Below, one piece after another: positions 7,038 to 15,146 of a DNA stretch of 64,000 nt. Every line of letters starts with the position of its first letter. Positions within the stretch are counted from its first letter, which is position 1. Source of the stretch: Caldimonas brevitalea (GTDB lineage Bacteria > Pseudomonadota > Gammaproteobacteria > Burkholderiales > Burkholderiaceae_C); the NCBI RefSeq assembly GCF_001017435.1, contig NZ_CP011371.1:3224001-3288000 (forward strand), in the 5' to 3' direction. The notes under the pieces were generated by a model. It saw only the letters and a program-made list of their open reading frames with translations. It did not search any database and was not told the DNA's origin. Position numbers and translations under genes: made by a program.

Positions 7038-9116
7038 ATGTCGCACCACTTTCCCTCGCTGCCCGGCTTCGACGACCGGACCGTCTTCCGCACGCTGTTC
7101 TCGGCCTACCCCGATGCGCTGCTCCTGGTCGATGCCCAGGGCGACATCGTGCTGGCCAACCCCGCGGCCTGCGAGCTGCTGGGCTACCGTGCCGACGAAC
7201 TGCTGGGGCTGGGTGTCGACGTCCTCGTGCCCGACAGCATCCGCCCGCGCCATGCGGCCTACCGGGCCGCTTACGGCAAGGCGCCGCGGCCGCGCCCGAT
7301 GGGGACCCAGACCGAGCTGGTCGCCAAGCGGCGCGATGGCACCGAAGTGATGGTCGAGATCGCCCTCAGCCCGCTGCAGGAGCACGGCCTGCCCTACGTC
7401 GTGGCGGCGATCCGCGGCATCGGCGACTATCCGCGCGTGCGCCAGGCACTGCAGCGGGCGCGCTACAGCGAGCATGTGGCGCAGTTCGGCCGCCTGGCGG
7501 TCGACGAACGCGACCCGCAGGTGCTGCTGGCGCAGGTGCCCCGGGTGGCCGCGGAGGCGCTGCAGACCGAAATGGCGGCGGTGTTCCTGCTGGAGCCGAA
7601 CGGTTTGGAGTTTCGGGTCGCCGGGGCGTTGGCGCCACTGCCCGGCGAGTCGGCGGGCGACCTCATCCCCAACCGGCCCGACACGCCGGCCGGCTATGTG
7701 CTGTCGTTCGGCCGTCCGGTGGTGGTGGAGAACTACCGCGACGAGCGCCGTTTCGTCACGCCCGACGCCTATCTGACCGCGGGACTGACCTCGGCGGCAG
7801 CCGTGCCGCTGTCGGACCGTGGGCGCAGCATCGGCGTGCTGACGGTCCGCTCGCGTGCGGCGCAAACCTTCGGCGACGACGAGCTCCGATTCCTCGAGTC
7901 GCTCTCCAACCTGCTCGCCACCAGCTTGCAGCGGGCCCAGAGCGAAGAGGCGCTGAATCACTCGCAGCGCCTGGAAAGCGTCGGCCAGTTGACCGGCGGC
8001 ATTGCACACGACTTCAACAACCTGCTGACCGTCATTTCCGGCAACCTGCAGGTGCTCGAACAGCTGCCGCTGGTCGAGCAGGACGATTTCGCCCCGCAGC
8101 TGGTGGCGGCCGCGATGCGCGCCACCAAGCGCGGCGCCGAATTGACGGGCAAGCTGCTGGCCTTTTCGCGGCGCCAGGTGCTGCAGCCGACCCAGGTGGA
8201 CACCGGCGCGCTGATCGATTCGCTGGCCGACATGCTGCGGCGCACGCTGGACCAGCGCATCCAGATCGACGTGCAGATCGACACCCCGGCGCCGGTGTGC
8301 CTCGCCGACCCGGGCCAGCTCGAATCGGCCTTGCTCAACATTGCGATCAACGCGCGCGATGCGATGCCCGACGGCGGGCGCCTGACCTTCTCTTGCCGTT
8401 CGATGCTGGCGCTGCCCCCGGCGCTGCACGGCGAGGTGAGCGAGGACGAGACGTCGGTCGACGGTTTCGTCGCCATCGCCATCACCGACACCGGCAGCGG
8501 CATGCCGGAAGCGGTGAAGGAACATGCGTTCGAGCCCTTCTTCACGACCAAGGAGGCCGGCCGCGGCACCGGCCTCGGGCTGGCCACGGTGTACGGTTTC
8601 GCCAAGCAGTCGCGCGGCGCGGTGTCGCTCGACAGCACGCTGGGCGTCGGCACCACGGTGACGCTGTACCTGCCGGGGCTGGCCGAAGCCGGCGCCAGCC
8701 ATGACCTCGAGGTCGACGCGCAAGGCAGCGTGCCACCCGGCCTGCGCGTGCTGCTGGTGGAGGACGACGCCGAGGTGCGCGTCGTCGTGCACCGATTCCT
8801 GGTGTCGCTCGGCTGCCACGTCACCGCCTGTCTCAACGGCGAAGAGGCGCTGGTCGCGCTCGGGCCGCAGGCGCCCTTCGACCTGCTGTTGACCGACATC
8901 GCCCTCGGCGCCGGCATGCGCGGTACCGAGCTGGCGCGGGAAGCCCAGCAGCGCTTTCCGGCCTTGCGGGTGTTGCTGATGTCCGGTTTCGCCAGTGGCC
9001 TGCTCGCCACTCCGCCGCCGTGGGAGCTGCTGCGCAAGCCCTATACACGCGGCGAACTGGCCGCCGCGATCGTGCGCGTGATGTCGGAGGCCGCGGGCCC
9101 GACCGCGGCTCCGTAA
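7038..9116 (+). CDS. PAS-GAF hybrid sensor histidine kinase with C-terminal receiver
   Basis: 692 residues; the ATG at 7038 is four bases after the regulator's stop. Domains in order: PAS (about 15-130, DALLLVDAQGDIVLANPAACELLGY), GAF (about 150-305), HisKA with phospho-His324 in GGIAHDFNNLL, HATPase (about 420-560; N box NIAINARDAM, G box GRGTGLGLATVYGF), and a receiver (about 569-690) with Asp620 in LLTDIALG. The H-box D-F-N-N form is that of HPK4-type cytosolic kinases. No transmembrane segment, so the signal is probably sensed in the cytoplasm by PAS/GAF. The likely partner is the adjacent OmpR-type regulator. The stop codon lies inside the second copy of an 18-base repeat. Confidence 0.9.
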   Translation: MSHHFPSLPGFDDRTVFRTLFSAYPDALLLVDAQGDIVLANPAACELLGYRADELLGLGVDVLVPDSIRPRHAAYRAAYGKAPRPRPMGTQTELVAKRRDGTEVMVEIALSPLQEHGLPYVVAAIRGIGDYPRVRQALQRARYSEHVAQFGRLAVDERDPQVLLAQVPRVAAEALQTEMAAVFLLEPNGLEFRVAGALAPLPGESAGDLIPNRPDTPAGYVLSFGRPVVVENYRDERRFVTPDAYLTAGLTSAAAVPLSDRGRSIGVLTVRSRAAQTFGDDELRFLESLSNLLATSLQRAQSEEALNHSQRLESVGQLTGGIAHDFNNLLTVISGNLQVLEQLPLVEQDDFAPQLVAAAMRATKRGAELTGKLLAFSRRQVLQPTQVDTGALIDSLADMLRRTLDQRIQIDVQIDTPAPVCLADPGQLESALLNIAINARDAMPDGGRLTFSCRSMLALPPALHGEVSEDETSVDGFVAIAITDTGSGMPEAVKEHAFEPFFTTKEAGRGTGLGLATVYGFAKQSRGAVSLDSTLGVGTTVTLYLPGLAEAGASHDLEVDAQGSVPPGLRVLLVEDDAEVRVVVHRFLVSLGCHVTACLNGEEALVALGPQAPFDLLLTDIALGAGMRGTELAREAQQRFPALRVLLMSGFASGLLATPPPWELLRKPYTRGELAAAIVRVMSEAAGPTAAP

Positions 9117-9130
9117 CACTGCGTGAACCG
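9113..9130. repeat. 18-base repeat, copy 2 (at the end of the kinase gene)
   Basis: GTAACACTGCGTGAACCG, identical to 6158-6175, overlapping the kinase stop codon and about 92 bases upstream of the carbamoyltransferase-like start. GTGTCA follows three bases later as in copy 1. Confidence 0.6.
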
Positions 9131-9172
9131 CCGGTGTCAGGACGGCATCAACACGTCACGGCGCCCGCCGCT

Positions 9173-9186
9173 TTGACGCGCATCAA
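9173..9186. promoter_or_regulatory. FNR/ANR-type box
   Basis: TTGACGCGCATCAA matches TTGAT-N4-ATCAA at nine of ten fixed positions and is extended by T and T/A to a longer dyad (TTTGA...TCAAAT). Its centre is about 42 bases before the GTG at 9222. With TAGTCT at 9209-9214 as -10 this is the geometry of an FNR class II activated promoter starting at the GTG. Confidence 0.7.
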
Positions 9187-9221
9187 ATCGAGGGCAGCCG
9201 CGGCTCGATAGTCTTGAGCCC

Positions 9222-10040
9222 GTGCCGTACTCCAACCCTGTCCTCCCCCACCGCAAGCTCTGGTCCGTCGAAAGCCTCGCGCCCGACGACGTCTTGCAGC
9301 TGCTCGAAACCGCCCGCCGCCTGAAGCAGGCGGCTCGAGCCGGCCGTCCGTCCGTGCCGCTGCGCGGCCGCAACCTGGCCTTGTGGTCGGCCGACCCCGC
9401 CGGCTCGCGCGGCGACGTCGTCCACGACGCCGCACTCGAACTCGGCGCTCAGGTTGCCCGCCTGCATCCCGGCCACGCCGCCATGAGCAGCCACGACGAG
9501 GTGCATCACACGGCCCAGATGCTGGGCCGGCTCTACGACGCGCTGGACTGCGAAGGCCTGCCGAGCGAGATGGTGCGGCTGGTCGACCGGGGCGCCGGGG
9601 TGCCGGTCTATAACGGGCTCGGCTCCGACGAGCACCCGGTCCGGGTGCTGGCCGAATTGATGGGGCTGCAGGAGCGCACCGGCAAGCCGCTCGGGCAGCT
9701 GCGCGTGGCCCTGGTCGGGGACCCGCGGCGCCCGTGTGCCGACGCCTTGTTGCAGATCGCCGCGATGACCGGGCTCGACGTGCGTTTCGTGGCACCGCGT
9801 GCGCAATGGCCCGAGCCGGTGCGGCTCGAGCAGGCGCAGCGCCTGGCCGGCGCTCGCGGCCTGCGGTTGCAGCTGATCGAATCGCTGCAGCAGGCGAGCG
9901 ACGAGGCGGACATCGTCGTCGATGCAACCGACCCCCTGCGCTGGCGCACCGAGGCACCCGCCGCCGGGGCCGACGAGCGCGAACACGCCGACAACCGCCG
10001 CTACACGCTGCAGGCCCTGCTGCTGTGCACGCTGTCGTGA
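9222..10040 (+). CDS. Degenerate ornithine/aspartate carbamoyltransferase-like protein
   Basis: 272 residues from a GTG at 9222. It resembles the OTCase/ATCase fold: N-terminal helix region (LAPDDVLQLLETARRLKQA), a strand followed by ADPAGSRGDVVHDAALELGA where true enzymes have the carbamoyl-phosphate loop S-T-R-T-R, an HPVRVLAELMGL motif in place of HPxQALLDL, and a second Rossmann-like domain (VALVGDPRRPCADALLQIAAMTGLDVRFVAP). Because the S-T-R-T-R loop is missing, normal carbamoyl transfer is doubtful. It is short for the family (about 310). The promoter has an FNR box and appears leaderless. It overlaps the next gene as GTGA, so the two are co-translated. The real substrate is unknown. 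Confidence 0.7.
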   Translation: MPYSNPVLPHRKLWSVESLAPDDVLQLLETARRLKQAARAGRPSVPLRGRNLALWSADPAGSRGDVVHDAALELGAQVARLHPGHAAMSSHDEVHHTAQMLGRLYDALDCEGLPSEMVRLVDRGAGVPVYNGLGSDEHPVRVLAELMGLQERTGKPLGQLRVALVGDPRRPCADALLQIAAMTGLDVRFVAPRAQWPEPVRLEQAQRLAGARGLRLQLIESLQQASDEADIVVDATDPLRWRTEAPAAGADEREHADNRRYTLQALLLCTLS

Positions 10041-11734
10041 GCCGCTGGCGGAACAGCGCCGCGGTCGTCCTCCTGGCGCTGGTGTCGCTGGCGCCCGCGG
10101 GCGCCGCCGACCCATCGGCCGTCCGCCCCATGCCCGGCGCGACCGGCGCCACTGACGCGCTGTCCGCGGCGATCGTCGCGCGGCTGCATGCCGGCGCCTT
10201 CGAGGCGCCTGCGAGCCGGGCCGAGCAGCAGGAATTGCAGCGCCTTTACCCACCCGGCCGCAACGCCGCACGCTGGCTGGATGCCGGCGGGCGGCCCGGC
10301 CCCCAGGCACAAGCAGCCCTGGCGCTGCTGACCACGGCCGACCGTGAGGGCTTGGTGCCCGCCGACTACCACGCCGAGGCCCTCGCACAAAGCGCCGCAC
10401 GGCTTGCCGGCGCGGGCGGGCCGGCACCGGACGAAGCCGCCGCCTGGGAACTGGGCCTGAGCCTGGGCGTGTTGCGCTACCTGCGCCATCTCCACGTCGG
10501 GCGGGTGGACCCGTCCGCGGTGCGCTTTCGCCTGCCGGTGCGCGACCACCACCACGATTTCGCCGCGCTGCTGGACGAGGCCCTGCAGGGGCACCGGCTG
10601 ACGGCACTCGTCACCGGCCTGACCCCGCCGTTCGGCCAATACCGCGCGCTGCGCGAAGAGCTGGCCCGGTACCGAGGGCTGGCCGCGTCACCGCCGCCGG
10701 CCGCTTTGCAGACCGTGCCCGCCCTGGCGGCAGGGCAGCGGCATGCCGTCGTGCCGGCGCTGCGCGAACGCCTGCGCATGCTGGGCGACCTGCCCGCGCA
10801 CGAGGCGGTCGACCCGCAGTCGGACCACTACGACGCCCCGCTCGCCGAGGCGGTGCGGCGCTTCCAGTTGCGCCACGGCCTGGGTGTGGATGGCGTGCTC
10901 GGCCGGTCCACCCAGGAAACGTTGAACGTGCCGCTGGCACGACGCGTGCGCCAGATCGAGTTGGCGATGGAGCGTTTGCGCTGGTTGCCGCACCCCGACG
11001 GCCGCCCCTTCATCGCCATCAACATTCCGATGTTCCGCCTGTGGGCCTGGTCGGCCGGCGGACCCGATGCCGAGCCGGCGCTGAACATGCGGGTGGTGGT
11101 CGGGCGTGCGCTCGACACCCAGACGCCCGTGTTCACCGAAGAGATGCGCTACCTCGTCTTCAGGCCCTACTGGAACGTGCCGTCCTCGATCGTGCGGCAG
11201 GAGATCCTGCCGGCTCTCGAGCGCGACCCGGGCTACCTGGACCGGCACGAGATGGAGCTGGTCGCGGGTGCCAGCGACGACGCGCCCGCGGTGGCCGCCA
11301 CGCCGGCCCATCTCGCGCTGCTGCGCCAGGGTGGGTTGCGGCTGCGGCAACGCCCCGGGCCGCGCAACGCCCTCGGCGCGGTGAAGTTCATCTTCCCCAA
11401 CGCCCACAACGTCTACCTGCACGGCACCCCTGCCTTGTCCTGGTTCGAGCGCAGCCGTCGCGATGCCAGCCACGGTTGCGTGCGTCTGGAGGACCCGCTG
11501 GCGCTGGCGCAGTGGGTGTTGAGGGACCAGCCGCAGTGGACCCGCGAGCGCATCGAGGCTGCCGCCGCCGGCAAGGCCTCACTGCGGGTCGACCTGCCGC
11601 AACCGCTGCGCGTGATGTTGTTCTACGTGACCGCGGCCGTGGTGCCGGGTGAAGGTGTGGTCCACTTCGTTGCCGACGTGTACGGTCACGACCGGCGACT
11701 CGAAGCGCTGTTGGCGCGGCCGCCGGCACGCTGA
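10037..11734 (+). CDS. Periplasmic L,D-transpeptidase (YcbB/LdtD-like)
   Basis: 565 residues from a GTG overlapping the upstream stop (GTGA). A Sec signal peptide (RNSAAVVLLALVSLAPAGAA) is followed by an N-terminal scaffold domain, a peptidoglycan-binding domain near 235-300 (AVRRFQLRHGLGVDGVLGRSTQETLNV) and a YkuD catalytic domain. Catalytic residues are seen in the HGTPALSWFERS...DASHGCVRL motif with Cys481. The order and length match YcbB-type enzymes that make 3-3 cross-links in peptidoglycan. The pairing with a carbamoyltransferase-like gene behind an FNR box is odd and suggests wall remodelling under low oxygen (inference). Confidence 0.87.
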   Translation: MSRWRNSAAVVLLALVSLAPAGAADPSAVRPMPGATGATDALSAAIVARLHAGAFEAPASRAEQQELQRLYPPGRNAARWLDAGGRPGPQAQAALALLTTADREGLVPADYHAEALAQSAARLAGAGGPAPDEAAAWELGLSLGVLRYLRHLHVGRVDPSAVRFRLPVRDHHHDFAALLDEALQGHRLTALVTGLTPPFGQYRALREELARYRGLAASPPPAALQTVPALAAGQRHAVVPALRERLRMLGDLPAHEAVDPQSDHYDAPLAEAVRRFQLRHGLGVDGVLGRSTQETLNVPLARRVRQIELAMERLRWLPHPDGRPFIAINIPMFRLWAWSAGGPDAEPALNMRVVVGRALDTQTPVFTEEMRYLVFRPYWNVPSSIVRQEILPALERDPGYLDRHEMELVAGASDDAPAVAATPAHLALLRQGGLRLRQRPGPRNALGAVKFIFPNAHNVYLHGTPALSWFERSRRDASHGCVRLEDPLALAQWVLRDQPQWTRERIEAAAAGKASLRVDLPQPLRVMLFYVTAAVVPGEGVVHFVADVYGHDRRLEALLARPPAR

Positions 11735-11759
11735 GTCGCGCTGCGCGCGCCGACGGCCT

Positions 11760-12665
11760 TCAGTGGCGGGTCGCGCCGCCCTGGCCGTGCACCTGGCCCC
11801 GGTGACCGGCGCGGTACAGCGTGCCTTCCGGGTCGCGCGGCGGTTCGTCGTATTGCTGGCGTTCCGCCTGCCGGGCCGACATCTTGTCGCCCAGCGCCGG
11901 CGCGACCTTCGCGGCGAGCACGTTGAGGCGCGCCATCGACCCGACCTTGACGTCCCGACCACCGTCGACCGCGGCCTTGAGGATCGCCTTGGCCACGTCT
12001 TCGGGGTCGATCTGCGGCGTCGGCAGCTTGGGCTCGCGGTCCATGTAATTCCGCGCATTCTGCGGAAACGGCGTGTCGACGGCGGTCGGCTGGATCAGCG
12101 TGATGCTGACCGGCGCTTTCTCGATCTCCTCGACCTCCACGCGCAAGGCGTCGGTGAAGCCCTTCACCGCGTGCTTGGACGCGCTGTACATGCCTTGCAG
12201 CGGCACCACCGCGTCCGACACTTCGCTGCCGACGTTGATCAGGGCCCCGCCGCTTTGCCGCAGGTGCGGCAGCGCCACCAGCGAGCCGTTCACCACACCC
12301 CAGAAATTGGTGTCGAACAAGCGCCGGCAGTCGGCTTCGGGCACGTCTTCCAGGCGCCCGTAAATGCTGACGCCCGCGTCGTTCACCCAGGTGTCGATGC
12401 GCCCGAAGCGCAGCACCGCCGCATCGGCCACCCGCTGCACTTCGGCGCGATGGCCGACATCGGCCACCACCGGCAGGGCCTCGCAGCGACCGCCGGCCGA
12501 CAGTTCATTGGCAATCGCCTGCAAGGTGTCGCCACTGCGCGCGACCAGCACCAGCCGGGCACCTTCGCGCGCCGCGGCTTGGGCAGTCGCCAGGCCGATG
12601 CCGCTAGAGGCCCCGGTGATGACGATGACTTGTTGGCTCAGGGCCTGATGCTGGACATGCGACAT
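11760..12665 (-). CDS. SDR-family oxidoreductase
   Basis: 301 residues. Classical short-chain dehydrogenase: cofactor motif TGASSGIG near residue 18, an N-D-A-G motif (VNDAGVS, for NNAG), catalytic Ser in NVGSEVSDAV and Y-S-A-S-K with the Tyr/Lys pair. The C-terminal 55 residues are polar (QAERQQYDEPPRDPEG...) and may extend outside the fold. Similar long SDRs in this order are annotated DHRS7B-like; the substrate is unknown. Convergent with the transpeptidase gene (25 bases apart) and divergent from the universal stress protein gene. Confidence 0.85.
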   Translation of the reverse strand: MSHVQHQALSQQVIVITGASSGIGLATAQAAAREGARLVLVARSGDTLQAIANELSAGGRCEALPVVADVGHRAEVQRVADAAVLRFGRIDTWVNDAGVSIYGRLEDVPEADCRRLFDTNFWGVVNGSLVALPHLRQSGGALINVGSEVSDAVVPLQGMYSASKHAVKGFTDALRVEVEEIEKAPVSITLIQPTAVDTPFPQNARNYMDREPKLPTPQIDPEDVAKAILKAAVDGGRDVKVGSMARLNVLAAKVAPALGDKMSARQAERQQYDEPPRDPEGTLYRAGHRGQVHGQGGATRH

Positions 12666-12848
12666 GGCGGTCTCCCGGAAGTGTTCAGAGCTTGAGGGAC
12701 GGGCAACGCCTGTACCCGATGCCGGGCGTCGGAAAGGTGACGAGGCTCAAGTGACGCCGACGCCGACGGCGCACAGTCGCCCGGTGGAAGTCAGACGCCG
12801 CCGCGGCCGCGACGCATCGGCCGCATGGGGGTCCAACCGGAGCAACCC

Positions 12849-13673
12849 ATGGACTATCGAACCATCCTCGTTCACCTCGACGACAGCGTGCGGTCCGCCG
12901 TGCGGGGTCGGCTCGCCGCCAAACTGGCGCTGCAGCATGAAGCCCATCTGATCGGGTTGGCGCCGAGCGGGCTCGTCAACCTGCCCGGCCAGGCCGGCGC
13001 CGATTTCATGCACCTGTCGTTGAAACAGCTGCGCGAGCGAGCGCAGGCCGTTGCCGAAGGCTTTCGGCAGCAGGCGACCGGCTTCGGCGTGGCCTCCTGT
13101 GAAGCCAGGGCGCTGGAAGCGGACCCCTTGCCCGCCACCGTGATGCAGGGCCGCTGCAGCGACCTGGTGGTGGTGGGGCAGAGCGGCCCCGGGCGAATCG
13201 ACCAGCCGATCCCGCGCGACTTTCCGCAGCTCGTGTTGTTGCACGTCGGCCGACCGGTGCTGATCGTGCCCAATGTCGGCGAATGGAGTTCGGTCGCGCG
13301 CCGGGTCCTCGTCGCCTGGAATCCCAGCCGGGAATGTGCACGTGCCCTGCATGACGCGCTACCGCTGCTGCGGCGCGCCGAGCAGGTGCATCTGCTGTTC
13401 CTCGACCGACCTCAGGACGAGCACGACGCCGGGCGCTTGCAGTTCGAGCAGGTGCGTCCCGCGCTCGAACGTCATGGCGTCACGCTGCAGGCGCGGGTGG
13501 TGCTGACGCAGGTGGACGCGGGCAATGCCTTGCTCGCCGAGGCCGCCGACCTGGGCGCCGATTTGCTGGTGATGGGCGGCTATGGTCACTCGCGGCTGGC
13601 CGAGTTCGTGCTCGGCGGCACCACCCGGACCGTGTTGAAGCAAATGAATCTGCCGGTGCTGATGTCGCACTGA
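12849..13673 (+). CDS. Tandem universal stress protein (UspA family)
   Basis: 274 residues from the ATG at 12849 with GGAG eight bases upstream. Two Usp domains: residues 1-145 (MDYRTILVHLDDS...; VVVGQSGPGRID) and 150-274 (RVLVAWNPSRECARALHDALP). The second keeps the ATP-binding G-x2-G-x9-G-[S/T] pattern (MGGYGHSRLAEFVLGGTT); the first is degenerate. Tandem Usps are induced by low oxygen and energy stress in many proteobacteria. A weak FNR-like half-dyad (GTGA-N6-TCAA) lies at 12737-12750. Context of Crp/Fnr and a P-type ATPase fits a microaerobic stress group. Confidence 0.86.
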   Translation: MDYRTILVHLDDSVRSAVRGRLAAKLALQHEAHLIGLAPSGLVNLPGQAGADFMHLSLKQLRERAQAVAEGFRQQATGFGVASCEARALEADPLPATVMQGRCSDLVVVGQSGPGRIDQPIPRDFPQLVLLHVGRPVLIVPNVGEWSSVARRVLVAWNPSRECARALHDALPLLRRAEQVHLLFLDRPQDEHDAGRLQFEQVRPALERHGVTLQARVVLTQVDAGNALLAEAADLGADLLVMGGYGHSRLAEFVLGGTTRTVLKQMNLPVLMSH

Positions 13674-13743
13674 CAGTGCCGCCGCGATGATGCTGCCCAC
13701 CGTCCGTCCGCCACCCCTTCGGCGTCGATGCCGGCGCCCCGAC

Positions 13744-14580
13744 TCAGGCCGGGCCGTTGGACGCCGAGGGCGCCGCGCGTGGGACGCGGCCGCGCGGGTC
13801 GGCGGCCTTCCAGGGCCGGGCCGGTGCCTGGGGCCTTTCCCATGGCGCGGCGGGTTCGTGGCCTTTGCGCGTGTAGCGCTGGAATTGCGCCAGGGCGGGC
13901 GCGTCGAGGATTTCCACGTCGCGGTGCGAAACGCGGATGTAGCCCCAGTCGGCCAGCGCCGACAGCGAGCGGCTCACCGTCTCGTGTGCGATGCCCAAAT
14001 GGCTGGCGATGTCGCGCCGGCTCATGCGCAGCGACACGCGGTGCGACGAAAAACCCAGCGCGGCCTGTCGACCCGTCATCTGCAACAGAAACCTGGCCAC
14101 CCGCACTTCGGCGCCCACCGCGGCCATCACCTGCAGTACGGCGTTCTTGCGCTGCAGTTCCCGGCTGGCGGCGCGCAGCAGCAAATCCTGCAAGGCGGTA
14201 CTGCCCCGCTCGACGCCGGCGACATCACGCCAGGGCAGCACGGCCACCACCGAGTCCTCCAGCGCCACCGCCGAGGCCAGGTAGCGGCCGGTGCCGTATC
14301 CGTCCAGGCCGATGCTGTCGCCGCGCAGCGCAAAGGCCTGCACCAGCTCGTAGCCATCCTGGTCGGTCTGCACGCACTTGAAGGTGCCAGCGCCGACGAA
14401 ATAGAGGTTTTCGAAGGGCGCGCCTTCGTGCACCAAGTGGCCGCCGGCCCGCACCCGGCGGGTTGGAAACAGCAAGGCATCGCCACTGCAGACCGGCCCC
14501 GCTGCCCCCAACCAGCGGCACAGGTCGCCGACCGAACAGCGCACGCCCGCCGGCAGCACCGGGTCGGAAGAATGTTCCAT
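13744..14580 (-). CDS. Crp/Fnr-family transcription regulator (second)
   Basis: 278 residues with AAGGAG seven bases before the ATG at 14580. N-terminal residues include Cys15, Cys21 and Cys31 (CSVGDLCRWL...VC); this is not the classical FNR spacing but could hold a cluster. Cyclic-nucleotide-binding fold about 35-140, then HTH_Crp with MSRRDIASHLGIAHETVSRSLSAL. The E-T-V-S-R helix is FNR-type. The last 45 residues are Pro/Ala/Arg-rich and look disordered. It is convergent with the Usp gene and divergent from the NarL-type pair; a perfect palindrome at 14641-14660 lies in the shared upstream region and could be its operator. Confidence 0.86.
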   Translation of the reverse strand: MEHSSDPVLPAGVRCSVGDLCRWLGAAGPVCSGDALLFPTRRVRAGGHLVHEGAPFENLYFVGAGTFKCVQTDQDGYELVQAFALRGDSIGLDGYGTGRYLASAVALEDSVVAVLPWRDVAGVERGSTALQDLLLRAASRELQRKNAVLQVMAAVGAEVRVARFLLQMTGRQAALGFSSHRVSLRMSRRDIASHLGIAHETVSRSLSALADWGYIRVSHRDVEILDAPALAQFQRYTRKGHEPAAPWERPQAPARPWKAADPRGRVPRAAPSASNGPA

Positions 14581-14906
14581 GGTTCTCCTTCACGAGGTGG
14601 CAGCGCGGCGACTGCCCGAGCCGAGAGCATCGGCCGCGCGCCCTGATCCGGATATCAGGGAACGCTGCGATGACACGTCAGCATTGCCTTTGCTGTTTCG
14701 GATTTTTCTGACAATCGGTTCAGGCACTGCCTATGGCCGCCTCGGAGCGGCACGGCAGGCCGACCGCCCCTTGCGGGAACATTGCATGCCTGCCCAGTTG
14801 TCGCTACCTTTACCGGGACCTTGGGGCGTTCGCTCTCAGTGCCATGCAGTGCCGGCACCTTGCAGCGCCGCCCGCACGCCCGGCGAGCGCAGGGCAGCGG
14901 CCCCGA
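14581..14906. other. Intergenic region between Crp/Fnr and sensor kinase genes
   Basis: About 326 bases (566 if the kinase begins at 15147). It holds the palindrome at 14641-14660 and an AT-rich patch at about 14690-14720. No RNA gene or clear promoter hexamer pair was recognised. Confidence 0.5.
14641..14660. promoter_or_regulatory. Perfect 7+7 palindrome, candidate operator
   Basis: CCCTGATCCGGATATCAGGG: arms CCCTGAT and ATCAGGG around six bases, 61-80 bases upstream of the Crp/Fnr start codon. The arm TGAT/ATCA resembles an FNR site but with a spacer of six instead of four. Confidence 0.45.
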
Positions 14907-15146
14907 GTGACATCGGCGTTCCTCGAGACTGCCCCGGCCGCCGGTTCTCAACCCGACCGAGAGAGGCACTGTCTGCTCAAGCTTTTGCCTTCCAGGCGCA
15001 CCGGCGCCGTGCTGCTCGGCGCCCTGGCGCTGTTCTGCCTGCGGCGCTGGGGTATCGGGCTGGCCGCTGCGGCGAAGCGCGACGCGGTGGTGCTGCGGCA
15101 GCGTGCCCACCGGCGCGACTTGTTGTGCAACCTCGCCACAACACGG

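Noticed and set aside
6978..9119. 713-codon minus-strand open frame
   Set aside because: Antisense to the PAS-GAF hybrid kinase; His/Arg/Gln-rich composition without family features.
9734..10036. 101-codon N-terminal extension of the L,D-transpeptidase
   Set aside because: It overlaps the carbamoyltransferase-like gene in another frame, and a clean signal peptide begins at GTG 10037.
12725..12764. GGCGTCGG/CCGACGCC inverted repeat and weak FNR-like site upstream of the Usp gene
   Set aside because: The repeat is short and of simple composition, and the FNR-like site is not at activator distance from any -10 sequence.
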